A DNA stretch of 19,632 nt. Source: Chryseobacterium gleum (GTDB lineage Bacteria; Bacteroidota; Bacteroidia; Flavobacteriales_D; Crocinitomicaceae). The notes beneath the pieces were generated by a model. It saw only the letters and a program-made list of their open reading frames with translations, had not been told where the DNA came from and did not search any database. A program made the translations under genes and the position numbers. The stretch spans positions 1-19,632 of the forward strand of contig CAMCQL010000011.1 in NCBI GenBank assembly GCA_945877005.1. The letters are read 5' to 3'. Numbering within the stretch: the first letter of the stretch is position 1; every line of letters starts with the position of its first letter. This document shows positions 1 to 7,643 of the stretch, in pieces.

Positions 1-336
1 CCAGCAAATTTTAGATTTGGATCAAGCTACCATTTCAAAAACCGTTTAAATATAGGAATAGATATCGTAGCTCCTTTAAATTCAAGTCAACCAGGAAATA
101 TTCGCAATGCAATTTTGTCTGTTGGAGGTGATCTTAAATTATTTAAATGGCTGCAACTAAGTTTAGGGTATTTCGGAGGAGGAGTCTACGCCCACAATCT
201 CCCTGTTGGTGTAACATTCATTAGAAATGAGGGGAAATTTGAATGTGGAATTGCCTCTAGAGACGCGATTTCATTTTTCAGCGATCGTTCACATTCATTG
301 TCAATCGCATTAGGCTTTGCGCGATTTAGATTTTAA
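1..336 (+). CDS. C-terminal part of an outer-membrane beta-barrel-like protein (DUF5723-like), 5' end outside window
   Basis: The reading frame is open from the first base to the TAA at 334-336, giving the last 111 residues of a longer protein. The text alternates short hydrophobic and aromatic strands with polar turns (FRFGSSYHF, LNIGIDIVAPL, LQLSLGYFGGGVY, FECGIASRDAISFF, LSIALGFARFRF). It ends in Phe, as outer-membrane beta-barrel proteins usually do. The ending resembles Bacteroidota DUF5723 proteins, which are predicted outer-membrane barrels of unknown role; this assignment is from memory of the family. A TTG at 115 could be read as a start, but the frame is open well before it, so the real start lies upstream of the window. 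rluF begins 20 nt after the stop on the same strand, so the two may share a transcript. Confidence 0.7.
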   Translation, partial: PANFRFGSSYHFKNRLNIGIDIVAPLNSSQPGNIRNAILSVGGDLKLFKWLQLSLGYFGGGVYAHNLPVGVTFIRNEGKFECGIASRDAISFFSDRSHSLSIALGFARFRF

Positions 337-356
337 GTATTCACAACTACAGCAAC

Positions 357-1211
357 ATGGAAAAAATTTCAGGAATAAGATTGAATAAATTTATCGCAGA
401 AAGTGGTATTTGCTCCCGAAGAGAGGCCGATAAATTCATTGAAAAAGGTGTTGTTGTAATTAACGGAAGAAGAGCTGTTATTGGTGATGTTGTGAAACCT
501 AAAGATAAAGTAACGGTCAACGGTCACAAATTAGAACCACTTGCTGAGGAGAATAAATTATACATTGCATTTAACAAACCAGTTGGAGTCACTTGTACAA
601 CAGAAGATAGTACAAAAGGAAACATCATTGATTATGTCAATCATAGCACACGAATATTCAATATCGGACGTTTGGATAAAGACTCACAAGGTTTGATTCT
701 ATTGACAAACGACGGGGATATTGTGAATAAAATACTTCGAGCTGAAAATTCCCACCAAAAAGAATACATCGTTACCGTTGACAAACCAGTAACGCAAGAA
801 TTTATCACAAAAATGGGGACTGGTGTGCCAATTTTGGGAGTCGTTACTAAAAAATGTACCGTTGAGATGATTGCTCCTTTCGTGTTCAAAATCACCTTAA
901 TTCAGGGACTAAACAGACAAATACGTCGTATGTGTGAGTATTTTGGCTACGAAGTACGAAAACTTGAACGGACTCGCATTATGAATATTTCTTTAACAGG
1001 AATTCCTTTAGGGGAATGGAGAGATTTAACAGAGAATGAGTTAGACGTGTTATTTTCCATGTTGAAAGATGATCAATCTAGCCCAAAACCAAAAGCATCT
1101 GCTCCAAAAAAATCGAGCTCTGCCAATAGAAGTAAAACCTTTAATAAAACTACCCTCAATTCAAAAAAACCATTCGGTAAAAAAACAGCTTCAACTAGAA
1201 AAAGGAAATAA
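357..1211 (+). CDS. rluF: 23S rRNA pseudouridine synthase RluF
   Basis: This 284-residue protein belongs to the RsuA/RluB/E/F group, which isomerises uridine to pseudouridine in rRNA; E. coli RluF modifies U2604 of 23S rRNA. An S4 RNA-binding domain occupies about residues 7-54 (RLNKFIAESGICSRREAD). The catalytic motif GRLDKDSQGL places the nucleophile at Asp107, the same number as in E. coli RluF. Further diagnostic blocks are GVPILGVVTKKC (about 156-167) and QGLNRQIRRMCEYFGYEV (about 183-200), followed by KLERTRIMNISL. These favour RluF over RsuA, RluB or RluE. The last roughly 45 residues are a Lys/Ser-rich basic tail, a common extension in this family that probably contacts rRNA. The ATG at 357 directly precedes the S4 domain. 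It sits 20 nt after the preceding stop and converges on ruvC, whose stop is 50 nt away. Confidence 0.93.
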   Translation: MEKISGIRLNKFIAESGICSRREADKFIEKGVVVINGRRAVIGDVVKPKDKVTVNGHKLEPLAEENKLYIAFNKPVGVTCTTEDSTKGNIIDYVNHSTRIFNIGRLDKDSQGLILLTNDGDIVNKILRAENSHQKEYIVTVDKPVTQEFITKMGTGVPILGVVTKKCTVEMIAPFVFKITLIQGLNRQIRRMCEYFGYEVRKLERTRIMNISLTGIPLGEWRDLTENELDVLFSMLKDDQSSPKPKASAPKKSSSANRSKTFNKTTLNSKKPFGKKTASTRKRK

Positions 1212-1261
1212 CTCATTTGACGCCAATCAAATAACTGAATTGAATCTATAATTATAACTAA

Positions 1262-1816
1262 TTAAATCTTCCGTTCCGGATTGTTTTTAACGAAAGAAGA
1301 CCACGAATTAGAGCCACTTTTATTGTGTTCTCCTATTCCTTTAGAGAAGTGATGACATACAGCAACACCTAATCCATCGGTGGCATCAAGATATTTGGGC
1401 ATTTCCTCAAAATTCAAAAGCGTTTGAAGCATCGCGGCTACTTGTTCTTTCGAAGCATTTCCGTTCCCTGTAATCGCTTGTTTAATTCTTCTTGGGGAAT
1501 ATTCTTCAAATGGTACATTGTTTCGCAAAGATGCTGCGATAGCTACTCCTTGAGCCCTTCCTAGCTTCAACATTGATTGCACATTTTTACCGAAAAAAGG
1601 TGCTTCAATAGCCATTTCATCAGGACGGTATTCTTGAATCAAGCCATCTACGCGATCAAAAATGCGTTTTAGCTTATCGGGATGTGTAGGCAACTTGGAC
1701 AAATGTATCACTCCAAAGTTTAACATTATAATTTTTTTTCCTTGAACATGAATTATTCCATACCCCATTAACGTAGTTCCTGGGTCAATTCCAAGAATTA
1801 TTTTATCTTCAAGCAT
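1262..1816 (-). CDS. ruvC: Crossover junction endodeoxyribonuclease RuvC
   Basis: RuvC resolves Holliday junctions made in recombination and fork repair, cutting two strands symmetrically as a dimer together with RuvAB. The RNase H-like fold is recognisable and all four catalytic acids are present: Asp11 (LGIDPGTT), Glu71 (MAIEAPFFGKN), and Asp144 and Asp147 (YLDATDGLGVAVCHH). The loop SPRRIKQAITGNGNASKEQV (about 107-126) is the family's DNA-contacting segment. I chose the ATG at 1816, giving 184 residues, because family members start a few residues before the first catalytic Asp. An ATG at 1858 is in frame but would add a 14-residue hydrophobic leader unlike RuvC and would overlap the divergent membrane-protein gene. 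The last 25 or so residues beyond the fold are Ser/Asn/Lys-rich and look disordered. No ruvA or ruvB is in the window. Confidence 0.95.
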   Translation of the reverse strand: MLEDKIILGIDPGTTLMGYGIIHVQGKKIIMLNFGVIHLSKLPTHPDKLKRIFDRVDGLIQEYRPDEMAIEAPFFGKNVQSMLKLGRAQGVAIAASLRNNVPFEEYSPRRIKQAITGNGNASKEQVAAMLQTLLNFEEMPKYLDATDGLGVAVCHHFSKGIGEHNKSGSNSWSSFVKNNPERKI

Positions 1817-1829
1817 TATTTGATGAAAT

Positions 1830-2756
1830 TTGTATAAAACTATAAAAAATAGCCGCATAATTGAACGATTCGGAAAAGTAATCGTTACAGTCTTATTGCT
1901 TATTTTTTGTTTTATTCAATTTTCAGACATTGATTGGCAACAATTCAACAAGATTCAACTTACGCAACCGTTCTATTTTATTGTTGCGCTCTTTTTAATA
2001 ATATTCAATATTGGGTTTGAATACTTTAAATGGAACTTGATAGTCAATAAAGTCGAAGTACAAACCCCTACTTCAGTTCGAATTTCATCATTTTTTGCTG
2101 GAACAGCCACCGCCTTTGTCACTCCGAATTTATTGGGGAATTTTATTGGAAGAATTTACTATTTTGAAAGAAAATACAGAGGCAAAATTATCACTCATAC
2201 GCTTCTTTCGAATGGCGCACAATTTATTAGCAGTATGTTTGGTGGTGTCATTTCAATTCTTTTCCTTGGAAATAAAGTCAAGGCGCTCCAGTCTTTCCCT
2301 TCGCTATTATTTCTTGTTTTTCTGGTCGTATTGCTTCTTATCTATTTTGTTTTTGATCGCGTATTCAAAAGCCCTAAGAAATTTAAACGGATTGGTTTGA
2401 CTTTACAAAATACAACCCTCTTAAGAACAAAATTCATCCTATTAAGTTTTGCACGACATCTTGTTTTTACTACTCAATATGTGTGCGTTTTAATTAGCTT
2501 TGGAGTGAATTTCGATACAGAAATATATCTTTATATTTTTCAAATTTTCTTTTGGAGTACATTGATACCATCAGTTTGGATAGGGAAATTATTTATTCGA
2601 GAGTCTGTCGCATTGTATTTACTTAGTACAATTATTTCGTCAGGAGCACTCATCATTTGCAGTGCTTTTATTGTTTGGTGTTTGAATCAAGTGTTCCCTG
2701 CTTTAGTTTCGTTAATTTTCATTCGGAAAAAAAATGAGTTACATGTTTCTGCTTGA
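1830..2756 (+). CDS. Multi-pass membrane protein, lysylphosphatidylglycerol synthase TM / UPF0104 (flippase-like) family
   Basis: About 308 residues with roughly seven or eight hydrophobic segments (near 15-33, 48-67, 128-147, 157-176, 203-224, 233-250 and 256-297). The block ATAFVTPNLLGNFIGRIYYF (about 91-112) and the late block PSVWIGKLFIRESVALYLL (about 247-265) match the conserved TP...G...R and P..G..G.RE signatures of the UPF0104 membrane domain. In MprF that domain flips lysyl-phosphatidylglycerol. No aminoacyl-transferase domain follows, so lipid lysylation itself is not supported. The start is unusual: an in-frame stop lies at 1824-1826 and no in-frame ATG occurs before well inside the protein, so I use TTG at 1830; TTG at 1896 or an ATT start are alternatives. 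Its end overlaps the following glycosyltransferase by 23 nt, suggesting translational coupling. The substrate is unknown; a glycosylated lipid handled together with the neighbour is an inference. Confidence 0.72.
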   Translation: MYKTIKNSRIIERFGKVIVTVLLLIFCFIQFSDIDWQQFNKIQLTQPFYFIVALFLIIFNIGFEYFKWNLIVNKVEVQTPTSVRISSFFAGTATAFVTPNLLGNFIGRIYYFERKYRGKIITHTLLSNGAQFISSMFGGVISILFLGNKVKALQSFPSLLFLVFLVVLLLIYFVFDRVFKSPKKFKRIGLTLQNTTLLRTKFILLSFARHLVFTTQYVCVLISFGVNFDTEIYLYIFQIFFWSTLIPSVWIGKLFIRESVALYLLSTIISSGALIICSAFIVWCLNQVFPALVSLIFIRKKNELHVSA

Positions 2757-3792
2757 TTTCTTATTTCTACTATTAGGTTTTATAATTCTAAGAAGTTACC
2801 GTCAAAAAGTAAAAGTGAAATCAACTTATTATGATGCATCTCAAGTAAGTGTGGTTATTCCTTTTCGAAATGAAGCAAATCAACTACCACAATTAATTTC
2901 GGCTATTCAAGCCTTAACCATCCAACCCTTAGAAATCATCTGGATCAACGATCATTCGGAAGATAATTCTATGCTACACTTACAACAGCTTCCCAATCAT
3001 CACAAAACTTTTTCTTTACCAACGAATGTTGTAGGTAAAAAAAACGCTTTAAAACTTGGAATTGAGATGTCTAAAGGGAAATATATCCTGACATGGGATG
3101 CTGACATTGTTATTAAAAGCGATTTTTTTTATGCACTGCAAAATGAACCCATAACTGATCTTTTGATACTTCCTGTACAAATGCAAGGGGAAAATTTGAA
3201 AGAAGTGTTTTACGAATTAGATTATTATTTTGTCAACGCTTTAAACAAAGGATTGACTAGCATAATGCAACCCTTTATTGCCAATGGCGCCAACTTATTG
3301 TTTGAAAAAGAGAAGTATTACTCAACAGCTTCATATAAGTACCCCCCAACAATTGCAAGTGGTGACGACATGTTTTTACTCCATGATTTTAAGCTCCAAA
3401 ATTATGATTGTAGAATTTCAACAACTTCAGAACTTATTGCTAAAACCTCCACTCCAAAAACCTTCAGCGAATTTATTCATCAACGCATACGCTGGGCACA
3501 AAAGACACCACAACTCAAAGACACTCATTTACGAATTGTTACTTACGTAGGAATGGGTATAGAACTGCTGTACTTTTCTTTTTTATTTACAGATAAGTTT
3601 CTACTCTGTATCTTCTTGAAAATCGCACTTGACGGACTCTTTTTAATACCGTTTTTATTTGTTATTCAACGAAAGAAAATCACTCCATTCTTACCGTTAT
3701 TTTCAATACTTCATCCGTTTTACTTCCTCTACATTAGTTTAATAATGCAATTCAAAAAAGTTGATTGGAAAAATCGACCTTTGGGTAAATAA
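2734..3792 (+). CDS. Membrane-anchored family 2 glycosyltransferase
   Basis: This 352-residue protein has an N-terminal membrane segment (about 3-20), a cytoplasmic GT-A domain and about three C-terminal membrane segments (about 267-290, 292-312, 318-340). GT2 hallmarks are SVVIPFRNEANQLPQLI (39-55), the acidic WDADIVI motif that binds nucleotide sugar and metal (Asp122, Asp124), GANLLF near the acceptor site, the GDD at 210-212 as likely catalytic-base region, and HQRIRWAQK (Q250xxRW254), the QxxRW-type motif of processive and lipid-linked GT2 enzymes. The transferred sugar and the acceptor cannot be read from sequence. The ATG at 2734 lies inside the 3' end of the flippase-like gene, so the two are probably co-translated; the ATG at 2743 is an alternative start. 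Its stop codon abuts the A-run that forms the T-tract of the opposing gene's terminator. Confidence 0.85.
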   Translation: MSYMFLLDFLFLLLGFIILRSYRQKVKVKSTYYDASQVSVVIPFRNEANQLPQLISAIQALTIQPLEIIWINDHSEDNSMLHLQQLPNHHKTFSLPTNVVGKKNALKLGIEMSKGKYILTWDADIVIKSDFFYALQNEPITDLLILPVQMQGENLKEVFYELDYYFVNALNKGLTSIMQPFIANGANLLFEKEKYYSTASYKYPPTIASGDDMFLLHDFKLQNYDCRISTTSELIAKTSTPKTFSEFIHQRIRWAQKTPQLKDTHLRIVTYVGMGIELLYFSFLFTDKFLLCIFLKIALDGLFLIPFLFVIQRKKITPFLPLFSILHPFYFLYISLIMQFKKVDWKNRPLGK

Positions 3793-3815
3793 AAAAGTCA
3801 CCATTTCTGGTGACT
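3790..3815 (-). terminator. Intrinsic terminator of the flavin reductase-DUF3127 unit
   Basis: On the minus strand a 7-bp stem AGTCACC/GGTGACT (arms at 3796-3802 and 3809-3815, 6-nt loop) is followed by TTTTTT (complement of 3791-3796). It lies 22 nt beyond the DUF3127 stop codon. On the plus strand no T-run follows the hairpin, so it should act on minus-strand transcripts only. It overlaps the stop codon of the converging glycosyltransferase gene. Confidence 0.8.
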
Positions 3816-3837
3816 CATCCAATAAAATTATAAATGA

Positions 3838-4227
3838 TTAAAATGGTAAATCGTCATCAGCAACAGTCGTTGTTAACTCTGGTGTAGTCCCAGTAACTGG
3901 AGCATTCGTTGAAAAAGAAGAAGCTGCTTGATTCATCGGAGCATTTGCTGTCAAACGATCAATTCTCCAAGCCTCTAACGAATTAAAATATTTTGCTTCA
4001 CCTTGTGGATTGATCCACTCACGACCTCTAATATTAAAAGAAACTTCAATTGTATCATTTACATTAACACCGTCCAACAAACTGCATTTGTCTTGTGTTA
4101 ATTGAAACTGTATGTCTTGAGGATACATACTTGAAGTATCAGTCAATACAAACTCTCTTTTTGAAAATCTTTCATTTACTTGTACTGTAGGATTTACTAC
4201 TTTAACAGAACCTGATAATTTAAACAT
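3838..4227 (-). CDS. Small DUF3127-type protein with OB-fold-like core and SSB-like DDDLPF tail
   Basis: This 129-residue protein matches what I know of the Bacteroidota DUF3127 family, which has no assigned function. Residues 1-90 read like a compact OB fold: GSVKVVNPTVQVNERFSKRE, then FVLTD, then DTIEVSFNIRGREWINP with GEAKYFNSLEAWRI. The last part resembles the GRLQTRSW...Y.TEVVADNI strand pair of single-stranded DNA-binding proteins. A low-complexity linker rich in Ala, Thr, Ser and Asn (about 95-122) leads to the last six residues DDDLPF. Those equal the acidic-hydrophobic tip by which SSB recruits partner proteins, including RecQ. What is seen is the architecture; ssDNA binding is an inference. 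It starts 22 nt after the flavin reductase stop and is probably co-transcribed with it. A hairpin terminator follows. Confidence 0.8.
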   Translation of the reverse strand: MFKLSGSVKVVNPTVQVNERFSKREFVLTDTSSMYPQDIQFQLTQDKCSLLDGVNVNDTIEVSFNIRGREWINPQGEAKYFNSLEAWRIDRLTANAPMNQAASSFSTNAPVTGTTPELTTTVADDDLPF

Positions 4228-4249
4228 AATTTATTTTTTTTTATTTTAC

Positions 4250-5146
4250 TTAATTATTATTAAAAGCGAGCAACGTCATCCAAGCTTCTTCCAATTTCCC
4301 TTCGGTCAAAAGCCCTTGAGCGTGTTTATGTAAAGCCAATTCTAATTGAATTGGTTCGTTATCTAAAGATACAAAATAATTATTTAATTCTACTAATTTG
4401 TACTCGTTAACATCGGTTTCATTTGGAAGTTTTTCAATACCTGCGAGCAAACCTAAATCATTTTTTGTTAAAACCGAGGAAATAAGAATGTCGCTAGGCA
4501 AATTATCGAATCCAATCCCTACTGTCGTTAAAGGTTTCGCCACTTCAAACATGGATGCTTCATTCGCATGACAATACCAATTGCCACCCATTCTTGCTAC
4601 TAAATTAATTTTATGTTGGTCGATCAAACCATTTGCATCAAGAACATTTTCATTGATGTGCATTTTAACTACTTCACAAATTATCAAATTCCCTGCACCA
4701 CCTTCAGCTCCTAATTCTATTACTTGGTTCACTTTACACTCAAATTGTACTGGAGATTCAGCAACTCTTCTTGGACGAACCAAATCTGACTCCAAAGAAG
4801 TAAATCCAGCTTTTACAAACTCATCTACTTCTGGTGCATAAGGTGAGCTGCTTAGACTCATTTGTTGAACGATGTCGTAAGTAACAATATTAATAACAAC
4901 TTCAGGAACCTTTTTAACGTTTTTGTACGTATCCTTTGTTTCATTAGTTCTTCCACTTCGAGCAGGAGAAAAAATTAAAATTGGAGGATTTGCACTAAAC
5001 ACATTAAAAAAACTGAATGGTGACAAATTATGATTTCCATTCTCATCAATGGTTGAAGCAAATGCAATAGGACGAGGGCCTATCGCACCTAAAAGCAATT
5101 GATGTAATTTAGGAATTGGTAGTTCTTTTGGATCGAGCGATAACAT
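4250..5146 (-). CDS. Flavin reductase-like FMN-binding family protein
   Basis: The first roughly 200 residues form a split-barrel flavin reductase-like domain. The signature GAIGPRPIAFASTIDENG (20-37) and LSPFSFFNVFSANPPILIFS (41-60) form the FMN pocket typical of the family, and a Thr/Lys-rich segment SGRTNETKDTYKNV (64-77) follows as in homologues. Members either reduce FMN/FAD with NAD(P)H for partner monooxygenases or carry bound FMN with no known substrate; no oxygenase partner is nearby, so the reaction stays open. A C-terminal extension of about 95 residues (205-298) has no motif I can name. The ATG at 5146 begins immediately before the domain. A promoter-like pair lies just upstream, giving a leader of only about a dozen nucleotides. 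It is likely the first gene of a two-gene unit with the DUF3127 protein. Confidence 0.85.
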   Translation of the reverse strand: MLSLDPKELPIPKLHQLLLGAIGPRPIAFASTIDENGNHNLSPFSFFNVFSANPPILIFSPARSGRTNETKDTYKNVKKVPEVVINIVTYDIVQQMSLSSSPYAPEVDEFVKAGFTSLESDLVRPRRVAESPVQFECKVNQVIELGAEGGAGNLIICEVVKMHINENVLDANGLIDQHKINLVARMGGNWYCHANEASMFEVAKPLTTVGIGFDNLPSDILISSVLTKNDLGLLAGIEKLPNETDVNEYKLVELNNYFVSLDNEPIQLELALHKHAQGLLTEGKLEEAWMTLLAFNNN

Positions 5147-5163
5147 AACTTAAAATTGAACGA

Positions 5164-5194
5164 CAAAATTAAATGATTTGGAACGAGTTTTCAA
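5164..5194 (-). promoter_or_regulatory. Predicted Bacteroidota promoter for the flavin reductase gene
   Basis: On the minus strand TAATTTTG (complement of 5164-5171) matches TAnnTTTG exactly. A TTG (complement of 5192-5194) stands 20 nt upstream, within the 17-23 nt spacing known for Flavobacterium. Transcription would start near 5157-5160, about a dozen nucleotides before the ATG. The surroundings are very AT-rich, so a chance match is possible. Confidence 0.5.
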
Positions 5195-5236
5195 TTAAAT
5201 TCAAATTAATTTATGAACACTTTCTCAACCTAATTT

Positions 5237-7633
5237 CTAATAGAATAATTCTAAAAATCCTTTTTCTAAAGGGTCACCATTTCCTTTGTCGATTACATAA
5301 TAATAGGTTCCAATTGGCAACAAATCAGAACTGCCCTGCGAAACCTGTCCACCCCAGTCGTCTTTATAAGGACGTCCACTTTCAAACACAGATCTTCCAA
5401 ATCGATTGTAAATCGACACCTTAACATCTGGATATTTCTCACCATACCCTAAAAACCACCTATCATTTGCACCATTCCCATCAGGAGTAACTAACTGACT
5501 TGGTTGATATTCATTACATTTTAATTCGTACTGATCAAAAAATTTACATCCCCTTGCATCTGTAATAGCAACTGAATACATGCCTTCTTGAACAGCCACT
5601 AAATCTTTTTTACTTGTACCATTCGACCAGGAGAATTGAAAGGGTGTCAATCCATTCTGAACGACTAACTCCACGCGACCATCGGATTGCTCACATTTTG
5701 GCGCAATTAATTTTGGTACCACCTCTATTTGATCAATAAATACACGTACTTTTTTTCTGTCACTTACACATTTGGTTAAAAGATTTTTTTCGGCAACATA
5801 ATAAGTGCCGGACTCAATCTTCTCACTAGCGAACAAATAACGAGTGCTTGTTGGCTTATCAAACCAAACAACTTTTTCTCCGAAAGGAAACAATGTATCA
5901 ACTGACAAACCTTCACTATAGCAATACCTCAAAGTATCTTTAGTATCCATTGTTAATTTTGGATCATCCATTTTTACATTTAATAAAGAGCGATCCTTAC
6001 TCTCGCAACCTATGACTTGAGATGCATAATAAGAAAGAGAAGTATCAATAGGGATTGATCTATCTAATGGTGTCCCGCCTATTTTTTGATTGTACCATTT
6101 AATCGTAATTCCATTAGGTAGTAAATCCCCTACTTTTGGAGATTGATTTTTACAAACAAAGAAATTGCTCTTTAACACAACCGGTGGTGCTATTTGAGGA
6201 GTAAAAACTTTGATCTGTAACTTGCCACTTTCACAACCTTTTACGGTTTGGGTACAAAAATAAGTTGAACGGTCAACTGCTGATGTAATTTCTGGATTTA
6301 ATATTGCTCCAGTTCTATCGTACCATTTTAGATTTTGACCATATACACTTTTTAAATCTGCTAATTTAGGAGATGAGATACAAATTGTATCAATAGAACT
6401 TCCCTCAGGCAAAGGAGTAATTGCTTGAATTTCAAATTTTATAATTGTTGAATCTTTAACACAGCCCGGCGACGCCCTATTCGTTAGCACATATTCTCCT
6501 AATTTTGAATTTTTCACATTAAATACCCCTGTAAATAAATCGATGTCCAAACCTTCGGTTGGAAATACCGTCAAATTTCCTATTCCACTTCCATTGGTAA
6601 GATTAGGTGCTACAATTGAATCTGACTGGCAGTACGTTGGCTTATAACCTACCTTAGTATCGCAAGCAGGACAAGGAGGGAAAACACTAGAAAAAGTTTT
6701 AACACATCCATTATTATCGACAATATCAAAAGAATAAGGATAACCTACAGGTAACCCTGAAATTGAAATTATTTCTCCACTTGCTACGGAATCTTTGGGT
6801 AGTTTCGCTTTTTTTGGAAAGATGTTTTTTAAGGCATATTTTGTACCGAAAAATTCGGCATGCCCTCCATAAATTCGAACTTCAGTAGTTCCATCTGAAC
6901 AATACTCGGTTTTGCTTGTCGTAATTTGATTAAAGTAGGTTACTTTAAATGGTTTACCAGTAAATTGACATAGGGGATTAATAATTGGTCTACCATCTTT
7001 CGTTAAATTATCAAACATTACAGGTATATACCAAAAAGTTTGGTTTTGAGTTAAATTATTCAATACAGACGAATCAAGAATTGAAGAAGAATTCGAAACA
7101 ATTAAAGGTCCTTTAATGGCACAATCATCTTTATTTATAGCTGGATTTTGTGGAGGTTGGCAATTGTACATTGCATATCCTATTGCGCTAACACTATTAC
7201 CGTCTTTCTTTGGAAAAACATTCCCCGTTGTTATTGCACGCCAAGAAGATCCTGCACAAAGTAAAAGCTCATTGTCTTTTTGAATTCCATCTCCAATTAA
7301 AGATAAAAAAGTAAACCCAACTTTTGGATCCTCTAATGGAAGTGTTATGAATAATGTATCAGAACATTTATTGTCTGAATCAGTCCATACAATTTTATTT
7401 ACTCCTTTTGATAAATTAATCACTTTTGTGGAAGGCATAGTAGAAGACTCCAATGCTCCTTGACCAGAAAGCACCAACCATTTCCCGTTTTTATTGGACT
7501 GGGTCGCTATTTCAGCAGTACTTAAACAAGTGTAAATATCAGAAGGAACTTCACATGGTAAAATGGACTGTGAGAAACCATAATTGTTCGCTAAAGCACA
7601 AAAAAGAATTGCAACAAAAAAAGATAAACGCAT
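5237..7633 (-). CDS. Secreted multidomain protein with T9SS type-B (gliding motility-associated, CHU_C) sorting domain
   Basis: A 798-residue exported protein. Residues 1-21 form a signal peptide (MRLSFFVAILFCALA..., likely cut after GFSQ). The N-terminal 400 residues are Cys-containing and of no family I can name. Three Ig-like repeats follow at about 413-476, 490-556 and 563-632, each with a K-W-Y/F core and a GTYY/TYF...C(E)S ending, as in the Ig_7 domains of T9SS cargo. Next is a SprB-type repeat (about 645-697: GLTPFQFSWSNGT...GMYSVAITDARGC). The C-terminal 88 residues are the CHU_C sorting domain (VTPDGNGANDRW, VSIYNRFGRSVFES, DDWGG, LPIGTYYYVID). The protein should therefore cross the outer membrane through T9SS. 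I prefer the ATG at 7633 over an in-frame TTG at 7639. It begins 10 nt after recQ, so it is probably read from the same transcript. Its binding target is unknown. Confidence 0.9.
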   Translation of the reverse strand: MRLSFFVAILFCALANNYGFSQSILPCEVPSDIYTCLSTAEIATQSNKNGKWLVLSGQGALESSTMPSTKVINLSKGVNKIVWTDSDNKCSDTLFITLPLEDPKVGFTFLSLIGDGIQKDNELLLCAGSSWRAITTGNVFPKKDGNSVSAIGYAMYNCQPPQNPAINKDDCAIKGPLIVSNSSSILDSSVLNNLTQNQTFWYIPVMFDNLTKDGRPIINPLCQFTGKPFKVTYFNQITTSKTEYCSDGTTEVRIYGGHAEFFGTKYALKNIFPKKAKLPKDSVASGEIISISGLPVGYPYSFDIVDNNGCVKTFSSVFPPCPACDTKVGYKPTYCQSDSIVAPNLTNGSGIGNLTVFPTEGLDIDLFTGVFNVKNSKLGEYVLTNRASPGCVKDSTIIKFEIQAITPLPEGSSIDTICISSPKLADLKSVYGQNLKWYDRTGAILNPEITSAVDRSTYFCTQTVKGCESGKLQIKVFTPQIAPPVVLKSNFFVCKNQSPKVGDLLPNGITIKWYNQKIGGTPLDRSIPIDTSLSYYASQVIGCESKDRSLLNVKMDDPKLTMDTKDTLRYCYSEGLSVDTLFPFGEKVVWFDKPTSTRYLFASEKIESGTYYVAEKNLLTKCVSDRKKVRVFIDQIEVVPKLIAPKCEQSDGRVELVVQNGLTPFQFSWSNGTSKKDLVAVQEGMYSVAITDARGCKFFDQYELKCNEYQPSQLVTPDGNGANDRWFLGYGEKYPDVKVSIYNRFGRSVFESGRPYKDDWGGQVSQGSSDLLPIGTYYYVIDKGNGDPLEKGFLELFY

Positions 7634-7643
7634 TCCCAATCAA

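Noticed and set aside
1215..1232. ATTTGA/TCAAAT inverted repeat between rluF and ruvC
   Set aside because: A 6-bp, mostly A-T stem with no T-run on either strand is too weak to call a terminator.
1069..1251. Open frame overlapping the end of rluF on the same strand
   Set aside because: It reads the basic rluF tail in another frame, has no family resemblance, and its Lys/Gln-rich text comes from the A-rich codons of rluF.
1816..1858. Upstream in-frame ATG for ruvC at 1858
   Set aside because: It would add a 14-residue hydrophobic leader before the standard RuvC start and overlap the divergent membrane-protein gene; RuvC proteins begin just before the first catalytic Asp.
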